From positions 1-8,417 of the forward strand of contig CAMDRK010000102.1 in the NCBI GenBank assembly GCA_945906715.1: a stretch of 8,417 nt of DNA. Direction: 5' to 3'. The position numbers and the translations under genes are program-made. This DNA is from Nitrospira lenta. Lineage in GTDB: Bacteria; Nitrospirota; Nitrospiria; Nitrospirales; Nitrospiraceae. Numbering within the stretch: position 1 is the first letter of the stretch; each line of letters begins with the position of its first letter. This document shows positions 1 through 6,029 of this stretch, piece by piece. Below the pieces are notes generated by a model. The model was given only the letters and a program-made list of their open reading frames with translations, was not told the DNA's origin and searched no databases.

Positions 1-737
1 TCCCCTTCGATATTAATGAGGTGAACATCGACTTCAGTGTGTTGCCCTCTACCGAGGCCGCGGGTGATACACAGGGAGAGATGTCGATCATTCTTGTAGC
101 AGCCAAGAAAGACAAGATTAATGAGCTGACAGAACTCGTCAAGGGGGCAGGGCTGGTTCCGATCGTCATGGATGTGGATGCCTTTGCAATCGAAAACATG
201 CACGCAATCAACTACCCTGTTTCACAGGATGAGACGACCGCGCTCGTCAATATTGGCGCCAGTGTCATGAATATCAATATTGTTCGAGGCGGCATCTCGC
301 TGTTCACGCGAGATATTCCAATCGGAGGAAATCGCTATACAGAAGCCATTCAACGAGAAGTGGGCATGTCCTACGAAGAGGCAGAGGAAACGAAAAAAGG
401 CGAGCGTTCGGCGGGGAATAATCAGGATGCGGTGACCACAGTCGTCGACAGTGTTAATTCCGAGGTTGCGTCGGAAATTGCGCGGACTGTCGATTACTTC
501 AAATCAACCATGGCGGACGCGGACGTTCAACAGGTTCTCTTGTGTGGAGGGGGCGCTCAGGTAAAGGGCTTGGTCATCCAATTAAGAGATCGAATGCAGG
601 CTGTAGTCGAGGTCGCTAATCCGTTCAGCGAAATCGATACCTCAGGGAGCGATTTTGATCAGAACACATTGGCCGAATTGGCTCCGCTGGCTGCCGTGGG
701 GGTTGGATTGGCCCTTAGATCGGTAGGGGACCGATGA
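1..737 (+). CDS. pilM: Type IV pilus inner-membrane platform protein PilM (5' partial)
   Basis: PilM is a cytoplasmic actin/FtsA-like ATP-binding protein that docks onto the N-terminal tail of PilN at the inner membrane and connects the pilus alignment complex to the motor. The frame is open to the window edge: before the GTG at 21 it reads PFDINE, which continues the conserved PilM segment, so that GTG is internal and the true start lies outside. About 244 residues are visible; family members have about 350, so roughly the first 110 are missing. Visible nucleotide-binding elements of the actin fold are LVNIGAS (nt 243-263, phosphate loop) and LLCGGGA (nt 537-557, adenosine-side motif), with VDAFAIEN between subdomains. 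The end overlaps pilN by 4 nt (ATGA), and pilNOPQ follow, which settles the identity. Confidence 0.95.
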   Translation, partial: PFDINEVNIDFSVLPSTEAAGDTQGEMSIILVAAKKDKINELTELVKGAGLVPIVMDVDAFAIENMHAINYPVSQDETTALVNIGASVMNINIVRGGISLFTRDIPIGGNRYTEAIQREVGMSYEEAEETKKGERSAGNNQDAVTTVVDSVNSEVASEIARTVDYFKSTMADADVQQVLLCGGGAQVKGLVIQLRDRMQAVVEVANPFSEIDTSGSDFDQNTLAELAPLAAVGVGLALRSVGDR

Positions 738-1285
738 TTCGCATTAACTTACTGCCAGGGCCCAAGGGGCATAATGCGAAGCCTCAGTATGATGTCAGAG
801 CACAGGCGCTGTTGGGTGTGGGGCTATTGCTCGTTACCCTAGCAGGATGCTGGTGGTACTCGGCCTCACTCGATGAAGAGATAGCCGTGCGGCAGACCGA
901 AAAACTCGACAAGGAGAAGCAGGTTGCACAGCTGAAAGAACAAGTGAAGCAGGTTTCTGATTTTGAAAACCGGAAGAAAGTGCTGGAAGACAAAAATCGC
1001 ATCATCGACGAATTGGAAAAGTCACGTGTCGGCCCTGTCAAGGCTCTCGACCATGTCAGTCAAAGTCTGGACCCGCTGAAGGTGTGGTTAGTGAGAATGG
1101 CGGTCACCGGGAAAGAGGTCGATCTTGAAGGTCGTGCAGCGACCAACGACGATGTGGTGGAATTCGTGAATAATTTGCGCCGGACCGACTATTTTTCGAA
1201 TATCAATCTTCAAGAAAGTCGCGCCGCGGTGGAGAGTCAGCTCAATATCTATCAGTTCAAACTTGGTTTCCGTCTCAAAGGGTAA
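734..1285 (+). CDS. pilN: Type IV pilus biogenesis protein PilN
   Basis: PilN is a bitopic inner-membrane protein of the pilus alignment complex. Its short cytoplasmic tail binds PilM and its periplasmic part pairs with PilO. The 183-residue product has the usual family length. It opens with the PilM-binding motif INLLP (residues 4-8), followed by one membrane segment at about 25-43 (ALLGVGLLLVTLAGCWW), a Lys/Glu-rich coiled coil at about 45-100, and a compact periplasmic domain with the LKVWLVRMAV and VEFVNNLRRTDYF elements typical of PilN. The ATG overlaps the pilM stop. A purine-rich TAGGGG lies at 724-729, close to the start, and translational coupling is likely. The coding end of pilN carries the ribosome binding site of pilO. 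Confidence 0.95.
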   Translation: MIRINLLPGPKGHNAKPQYDVRAQALLGVGLLLVTLAGCWWYSASLDEEIAVRQTEKLDKEKQVAQLKEQVKQVSDFENRKKVLEDKNRIIDELEKSRVGPVKALDHVSQSLDPLKVWLVRMAVTGKEVDLEGRAATNDDVVEFVNNLRRTDYFSNINLQESRAAVESQLNIYQFKLGFRLKG

Positions 1286-1290
1286 GAATC

Positions 1291-1917
1291 ATGAAACTGC
1301 CTTCTATAAATCTTGACCTATTGCGGTCAATCCCATGGGCTCAGAAGGCGGGGCTTCTTGTAATGGTTCTTGCAGGGATTATCGTGGGCTTCTACTACTA
1401 TATAGCCGAGCCAAAATCTGTAGAGATTGCAGGGCTTCAGGGGGCAATTGGCACACTCGATAACGAGATTCAGACATTGACCATTAAGGTCAAGCATCTT
1501 GATGAGCTTATTGCCGCCAGCAAGCAACTGGAGATTGAACTCGCGAAAAAGAAAGAACGATTGCCGCCTGAAGAGGAGGCGGTGATGTTGCTTAAGCAGG
1601 TGTCGGATTTGGGGATTCGCCTTGGACTCGACATTAAGCTGTGGAAACCGAGCCCCAAAAGCGAGGATTCATCGAAACTCTTTGTCCGCATGCCGGTCAA
1701 TGTAGAGGTTTCAGGCGGCTACCATACCGCAGCCTTGTTTTTCGATCGGATCAACGCGTTGCCTCGAATTGTAACCGTGTCCGGCCTCAAGATGGGAGCG
1801 CCAAAGCTTGAGAAGGGACGGGTTGTCACACAGACCGTGTTTGACCTTATCGCTTATGCGGCGCCAGAGGAAACCAAGCCGGCCGCGATGGTTCCTGCAG
1901 CGCCTCAAAAGAAATAG
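1291..1917 (+). CDS. pilO: Type IV pilus biogenesis protein PilO
   Basis: PilO is the inner-membrane partner of PilN. The two form heterodimers whose periplasmic ferredoxin-like domains bind PilP. The 208-residue protein has a short cytoplasmic tail, one membrane segment at about 20-38 (AGLLVMVLAGIIVGFYYYI), a coiled coil at about 44-92 ending in KKKERLPPEEE, and a periplasmic domain that begins LLKQVSDLGIRLGLDI, the usual PilO layout. The C-terminus is a Pro/Ala-rich tail. The start is preceded by AAAGGG (1277-1282) at 8-nt spacing, inside the end of pilN. The stop is followed by a 35-nt gap to pilP, the largest gap within the pil operon; I see no terminator in it. Confidence 0.94.
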   Translation: MKLPSINLDLLRSIPWAQKAGLLVMVLAGIIVGFYYYIAEPKSVEIAGLQGAIGTLDNEIQTLTIKVKHLDELIAASKQLEIELAKKKERLPPEEEAVMLLKQVSDLGIRLGLDIKLWKPSPKSEDSSKLFVRMPVNVEVSGGYHTAALFFDRINALPRIVTVSGLKMGAPKLEKGRVVTQTVFDLIAYAAPEETKPAAMVPAAPQKK

Positions 1918-1952
1918 GGACAGAGTCTTGGATATGTGCGAGGTCATGAGCG

Positions 1953-2579
1953 ATGAGTGCCAACTGTGAAAACTGGCGATTGACTATGAAGACGATAAGC
2001 ATGGTTCTGATTGGATGTGCCGGACTGCTGGCCGTAGCCAGCCTGGGGTTTGCTGCGCCTGGCATGAGTTCTCATGCCAGACAAATTAACCCACTGCAGC
2101 AGGATGCTTTAAAAGTTCCTCCTCTCAACGAAGTACCGCGGCATGCACCGTCTTCAACCGTAGCCGTGGCTCCTGGCAATGAGAATGCTCAGGCGGCTGC
2201 ACTCAATCCAATGGTGGAACCGGTGAGGGCACATACCTATGATCCCTCTGGCCGGCGCGATCCGTTTGTGCCGGTGTTGCAACAGGCGGGACTCGGACCG
2301 ATTGACCCCACTTTGCCTCCGCTCCAGCGGGTTGGGCTCACGGAGATAAACCTGATCGCTGTCGTATGGGGGGCCTATGGCAATGCGGCTATGGTTCAGA
2401 CGCCCGATGGGAATGGATATACCGTGCGTCGAGGCACGCGTATTGGCCCCAATAATGGCATGGTCACTGCTGTGACGGATAAAGGTATTGTTGTCCAAGA
2501 ACGGTTTACAGATGTGTATGGGAGCAAACAGGAGCGGGAGTATGTCAAGCTCCTTCACCCGAAAGAGGGCGCAGAATGA
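1953..2579 (+). CDS. pilP: Type IV pilus assembly protein PilP
   Basis: PilP bridges the PilN/PilO inner-membrane complex and the N0 domain of the secretin PilQ. The C-terminal beta domain is recognisable: YDPSGRRDPFVPVL at residues 90-103, then a region with INLIAVVWG, a nucleotide-independent repeat of short strands (YTVRRGTRIGPNNG) and REYVKLLHPKE at the end. Two starts are possible. ATG 1953 has GAGG at 1940-1943 with 9-nt spacing. ATG 1986 (residue 12) has a poor ribosome site but would give a tidier signal peptide, MKTISMVLIGCAGLL. LIGC fits a lipobox (Cys22 from the first start, Cys11 from the second), as expected of PilP lipoproteins. A type I cleavage site after LGFA is also plausible. 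The linker (about 36-88) is Pro/Ala-rich and disordered-looking. The stop overlaps the pilQ start by 4 nt. Confidence 0.93.
   Translation: MSANCENWRLTMKTISMVLIGCAGLLAVASLGFAAPGMSSHARQINPLQQDALKVPPLNEVPRHAPSSTVAVAPGNENAQAAALNPMVEPVRAHTYDPSGRRDPFVPVLQQAGLGPIDPTLPPLQRVGLTEINLIAVVWGAYGNAAMVQTPDGNGYTVRRGTRIGPNNGMVTAVTDKGIVVQERFTDVYGSKQEREYVKLLHPKEGAE
2059..2080. repeat. Perfect inverted repeat inside pilP
   Basis: CTGGCATGAG (2059-2068) and its exact reverse complement CTCATGCCAG (2071-2080) are separated only by TT. The element sits just downstream of the signal-peptide codons of pilP. It could fold into a tight RNA hairpin or be a chance result of the encoded residues (PGMSSHARQ). No function is claimed. 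Confidence 0.6.
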
Positions 2580-4522
2580 AACCTAAGCTGACCATGACAA
2601 CGACAGTATTTGTTCGCGTGCTCTCGGCAGTGGGAGTGCTCAGCGCTCCGATGGCCATGCCATCGATGGGAGCCTCAACCGACATACCGAATGTCGATTC
2701 AGGTATGCAGTCGAGCATCGAGGGAGGCCCGGCGAAGACCCTGACCGCGGTCGATATTCAGCGTGGCGTCGATGATATCCGTGTTGTCATCTCGGGGGAT
2801 GGTGAGCTGGTCCACGAGGTAACACGTCTTGATGCGCGGCGACTCATGATCGACATTCCACACGTGGCTTCCTCCGTATACAAGCCAGTCATACCTGTGA
2901 ATCACCAGATATTGAAGCAAGTGCGTCTGGGTTATCATGCCGATAGAGTACGGGTCGTGTTTGATCTTTCCGCTACGGCTACGTATTCGATTGAACCTCA
3001 AGGAACGAATCTTATTGTGACACTTCGGGAAGGCGCTGGTACTGATGCGGCTGCAAGCACAGACTCTAACCCTAGAGGGGCGATCGAAATTGCCCAGCCG
3101 GAGAATTCCACGATGCCGCAGGTGTGGGCCGATGCTACTTCTCGAATCGGCCAGCGGGCAATGGCCACGGTTCGGCGTGCTTCACCTAAATTTCATGTGC
3201 AGAACGTCCAGATGACCTCCGTGGCAGATAGCGGAGAGAAAACCACGCCAAAGGATGATTTGGTCGTTGGAGAAACGCATTATATCGGCCGGCGCATTTC
3301 ATTGGATTTTCAGCAGGCGGATATCAGTAACGTGCTGCGGCTCATTGCCGAAGTGAGTGGATTCAACATGGTCGTCGGTGAAGGGGTCAAGAGCAAAGTC
3401 ACGATGAAGCTCGTGAGTGTGCCATGGGATCAGGCCCTCGATATGATTTTGAAGATGAATGGGTTAGGCAAGATCAGGCAAGGGAATATTCTCTGGATCG
3501 ATTCGCTGGCGAACATTGCGAAACAGCAGAATGAAGAAGCGATGGTAAAGGATGCCAAGGTAAAAGCAGAAGAGCTGGTCGATCGGGTGTTCTATATTAG
3601 AAATCTGCAAGCGACAGAACTCATGACCTCTCTTCGGCAGTATTTGAGCCCGAGAGGGTTGATGCAAATGAGTCTGGGATCCAATGCTTTAATCGTTCGG
3701 GATACGGAAAGCAAAGTTGGGGTGATGAAACAGCTGATCGATGGGCTTGATCTCGAAGTACCCCAAGTTCAAATTGAAGCCAGGATCGTGCAGGCGGATA
3801 CGACCTATTCCCGCTCTCTGGGTGTTCAGTGGGGTATCCAGAATTTGAATAACATCGCGGGTGGCGGAGTGGCGAACTTCAGGACGGGTAATACCGGAGC
3901 ATTTATGGCTCAAACCTCAAACTTCCTGGTCAATCTTCCTGCCACAGTCGGTGGTTTGGTGTCGACTCCCGGTGTCGGGTTCACGATTGGAAAAGCAGAT
4001 GGCGCGTTGTTGGATATGCGTCTGTCGGCAGGTGAGTTGCTCGGTCTGAGCAAAGTCATCGCCGCGCCAAAGGTTACCACGCTGGATAAGCGGGAGGCGA
4101 AGATCTCGCAGGGGGAATCGATCCCGTTCCAGACGACCTCCCTCCAGGGGACCCAGACAACTTTTGTGGATGCGAACCTGGAATTGAATGTCACTCCTCA
4201 GATTACCTCGCGAGACCCTAAGGAAGTCGGTAAGCAGATTATGATGAAGGTTCGCGCAACCAGAAATGCCGTCGGTGCGCGAAGCAATCCGGCTGGTCCC
4301 AGTATCGACCGCCGTGAAGCCAATACCCAGGTACTTATCCGGGATGGCGAGACGATGGTGATCGGCGGGGTCTTTATCGATACGCAGGGCAACAGCGTAT
4401 CCGGTATTCCCTATCTCTCTCGTGTGCCTGTGTTGGGATGGCTCTTCAAGCAGAAGACCGAGTCTGTATCGAAACAAGAGCTGCTGATCTTCTTAACGCC
4501 CAGTATTGTGAAGAGCATGTAG
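2576..4522 (+). CDS. pilQ: Type IV pilus secretin PilQ
   Basis: PilQ forms the outer-membrane ring through which the pilus passes. The 648-residue precursor starts with a signal peptide with probable cleavage near residue 33 (SMGA). One AMIN domain, which binds peptidoglycan, lies at about 55-151. An 85-residue low-complexity linker follows. The N0/STN domain is at about 239-312 (ISLDFQQADISNVLRLIAEV), a KH-like secretin N domain at about 337-395, and the C-terminal secretin beta barrel at about 398-645. Key motifs are VIAAPKVTTLDKREAKI (494-510), LELNVTPQI (535-543) and the secretin signature VPVLGWLFK (617-625). Many PilQ proteins carry two or more AMIN domains; this one has one. AGAGGG at 2564-2569 lies 6 nt before the ATG, and the start overlaps the pilP stop. 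No lipobox is seen, so membrane insertion probably needs a separate pilotin. Confidence 0.97.
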   Translation: MKPKLTMTTTVFVRVLSAVGVLSAPMAMPSMGASTDIPNVDSGMQSSIEGGPAKTLTAVDIQRGVDDIRVVISGDGELVHEVTRLDARRLMIDIPHVASSVYKPVIPVNHQILKQVRLGYHADRVRVVFDLSATATYSIEPQGTNLIVTLREGAGTDAAASTDSNPRGAIEIAQPENSTMPQVWADATSRIGQRAMATVRRASPKFHVQNVQMTSVADSGEKTTPKDDLVVGETHYIGRRISLDFQQADISNVLRLIAEVSGFNMVVGEGVKSKVTMKLVSVPWDQALDMILKMNGLGKIRQGNILWIDSLANIAKQQNEEAMVKDAKVKAEELVDRVFYIRNLQATELMTSLRQYLSPRGLMQMSLGSNALIVRDTESKVGVMKQLIDGLDLEVPQVQIEARIVQADTTYSRSLGVQWGIQNLNNIAGGGVANFRTGNTGAFMAQTSNFLVNLPATVGGLVSTPGVGFTIGKADGALLDMRLSAGELLGLSKVIAAPKVTTLDKREAKISQGESIPFQTTSLQGTQTTFVDANLELNVTPQITSRDPKEVGKQIMMKVRATRNAVGARSNPAGPSIDRREANTQVLIRDGETMVIGGVFIDTQGNSVSGIPYLSRVPVLGWLFKQKTESVSKQELLIFLTPSIVKSM

Positions 4523-4606
4523 CGAACGTTCTAGCCCTTCATCTCGAGCTTCCAGTGCGTAGGCTCTCGTCCCCTGTGTATTTCAACCACAAGCAATGCT
4601 GACACG

Positions 4607-4631
4607 GCCCGTCGCAAAAAATGCGACGGGC
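4607..4631 (+). repeat. 10-bp perfect stem-loop downstream of pilQ
   Basis: GCCCGTCGCA (4607-4616) and TGCGACGGGC (4622-4631) pair perfectly around an AAAAA loop. There is no U-tract on either strand, so this is not a classical intrinsic terminator. It may mark or protect the pil mRNA 3' end or be part of the aroB leader. The arm CCGTCGCAA recurs at 4739-4747. Confidence 0.75.
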
Positions 4632-4782
4632 GCGGTCGTCTGTGCGTCCAAGCCGGCCGGCAAATGCATTCGACATAACCAAGACCCGAAAACCTTCTAG
4701 TTTCCGAACCGTTGTGGTACCATCCCCCCCGATGTCAGCCGTCGCAATTCAATATCATCGCAGGTAAAGTGGGTCGTGAATT

Positions 4783-4829
4783 CAGTCAGTCCTATCCAAG
4801 AAGAATCGGATAGGCGACTGGTATTTTTT
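4783..4829 (+). terminator. Terminator- or attenuator-like hairpin before aroB
   Basis: CCTATCC (4791-4797) pairs with GGATAGG (4808-4814) around a 10-nt loop. After a small 3x1 internal loop the stem continues with CAGTC (4783-4787) and GACTG (4816-4820). The hairpin is followed by GTA and six T (4824-4829), the layout of a rho-independent terminator. It ends about 18-24 nt before the likely aroB start, so it is either the end of the pil transcript or a leader attenuator for aroB. An alternative reading is that TGGTATTTT (4819-4827) is an extended -10 element of an aroB promoter. Confidence 0.6.
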
Positions 4830-4833
4830 AGCC

Positions 4834-4856
4834 GGGAGAGACCGTCGTTGCGCATG
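4834..4856 (+). promoter_or_regulatory. Ribosome binding site and start choice of aroB
   Basis: GGGAGAG (4834-4840) is the best ribosome site near aroB. It is 7 nt before an in-frame TTG (4848) and 13 nt before ATG 4854. Spacing favours TTG; codon preference favours ATG. The two products differ by two residues. The upstream in-frame GTG (4776) has only a weak AGG-type site, and its reading frame would run through the terminator-like hairpin. Confidence 0.55.
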
Positions 4857-6023
4857 GCCGGCGTGGTAGAACAGACTATACCGGTCACGTTGGGGGAGCG
4901 GAGCTACAACATCGTCCTTCACCCAGGATTACTTGGGACAATGGGGGCCAGGCTCACTGCCTTTACGACCTCTCCGAAGATCGGGGTTGTGACGGATAAG
5001 CATGTGGCAAGCCATTATCTTCAAGAGACTCTCCGCTCGCTGTGCAAGGCAGGATACGATCCGACGCCGATTATCTTGCCGCCGGGAGAGCGAACGAAGA
5101 CGCTCGGTACGATCGCCAAGATCCTCGATGTGTTAGCCAGGCAGAAGTTCGAACGGCAGTCCCTGTTACTGGCTCTCGGTGGTGGAGTCATCGGGGATAT
5201 CACCGGCTTTGCTGCTGCAATCTATCAACGAGGAATCCCGTTTGTACAAGTGCCGACAACACTTGTGGCTCAAGTAGACTCCAGCGTCGGGGGCAAAACC
5301 GGCGTGGACCACCGGCTGGGAAAGAATCTCATCGGGGCGTTTTACCAGCCACGCGCAGTGTTGATCGACACCCTCACGCTGCGCACGTTGCCGCGCCGAG
5401 AATGGATCGCCGGGTTAGCTGAGGTGATCAAGTACGGCATTATTGCCGACGAGAAATTCTTCGCGTTTCTGGAGCAGGAAATGCCTGCGCTCTTGAAACT
5501 CCAGGAGGAGCCGGTCATCCACGCGATTAAGCGATCGTGCGAGATCAAGGCGCAGGTAGTTGTCGAGGACGAACGGGAATCGGATCGCCGGCGCATTCTC
5601 AACTATGGCCACACGATCGGACATGCGCTAGAGTCACTCTCAGGCTATCGTGGGTTGATCCATGGTGAAGCGGTGGGGATTGGGTTGGTACAAGAAGCGG
5701 ATTTGGCCAGTCACATGGGCCTGTGTGGGCGAGACATTGTCGAGCGGATCAGAAGTCTGGTGCAGCGCGCGGGATTGTCTGAACAGGTTTCAGAGGCATC
5801 CTTTACGTCCCTGTGGGGCGCCATGCAACATGACAAGAAGGTGATCGGGGGGGAGGTCATTGGGGTATGGCCGGTGCAGATTGGGAAAGTGCTCATTCGT
5901 CCGATCGAGCGGCAGGTCTGTGCCGCATGGTTTCAGACCAAGCATGGCCGTAGAAGACGTCCGTCGAGTAGCCGTCAGGCAGGTAAGCATTCTGTCCGTC
6001 CAAAGGCTCGTGCACGAAGGTAA
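4854..6023 (+). CDS. aroB: 3-dehydroquinate synthase
   Basis: AroB converts DAHP to 3-dehydroquinate, the second step of the shikimate pathway, with NAD+ and a divalent metal in the cytoplasm. The protein starts close to the conserved VTLGERSYNI. It has the NAD-binding GGGVIGD, the PTTLVAQVDSSVGGKTGV segment, AEVIKYG with the metal-ligand Glu190, NYGHTIGHALE with His253 (metal) and His257, and HGEAV with His270 (metal), numbered from ATG 4854. All key residues are present. In-frame starts at 4776 (GTG, 26 residues longer) and 4848 (TTG) are possible, but the first would put a terminator-like hairpin in coding sequence and add residues unlike the family. The 389-residue product is longer than the usual 350-370 because of a C-terminal Arg/Lys-rich tail from about residue 364. 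The ANTAR gene follows after 6 nt. Confidence 0.96.
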   Translation: MAGVVEQTIPVTLGERSYNIVLHPGLLGTMGARLTAFTTSPKIGVVTDKHVASHYLQETLRSLCKAGYDPTPIILPPGERTKTLGTIAKILDVLARQKFERQSLLLALGGGVIGDITGFAAAIYQRGIPFVQVPTTLVAQVDSSVGGKTGVDHRLGKNLIGAFYQPRAVLIDTLTLRTLPRREWIAGLAEVIKYGIIADEKFFAFLEQEMPALLKLQEEPVIHAIKRSCEIKAQVVVEDERESDRRRILNYGHTIGHALESLSGYRGLIHGEAVGIGLVQEADLASHMGLCGRDIVERIRSLVQRAGLSEQVSEASFTSLWGAMQHDKKVIGGEVIGVWPVQIGKVLIRPIERQVCAAWFQTKHGRRRRPSSSRQAGKHSVRPKARARR

Positions 6024-6029
6024 CGCTCA

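Larger units (their letters stand above)
4523..4853 (+). other. Non-coding leader between pilQ and aroB
   Basis: This 331-nt stretch has no convincing gene. It holds a perfect stem-loop (4607-4631), the palindrome GCCGGCCGGC (4652-4661), the small palindrome TGGTACCA (4715-4722), a run of seven C (4724-4730), a second copy of the hairpin arm CCGTCGCAA (4739-4747), a -10-like TATCAT (4753-4758) without a good -35, and a terminator-like hairpin with T6 (4783-4829). The promoter of aroB should lie here unless aroB is read from pilQ, but I cannot place it firmly. Confidence 0.6.

Noticed and set aside
3917..4477. Open frame of 186 codons on the minus strand
   Set aside because: It is antisense to the secretin domain of pilQ, whose motifs are intact; no family features are visible.
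4724..4730. C7 run as a phase-variation tract
   Set aside because: It is outside coding sequence, short, and not placed between recognisable promoter boxes.
4523..4853. Classical ANTAR target: two hairpins with six-base loops (A1, G4)
   Set aside because: The local hairpins have loops of 5 and 10 nt, and I found no six-base loop with A1 and G4, so direct ANTAR control of this leader is not shown.
4776..4853. 26-residue N-terminal extension of AroB from GTG 4776
   Set aside because: It has a weak ribosome site, its codons overlap the terminator-like hairpin, and AroB proteins normally start a few residues before VTLGERSY.
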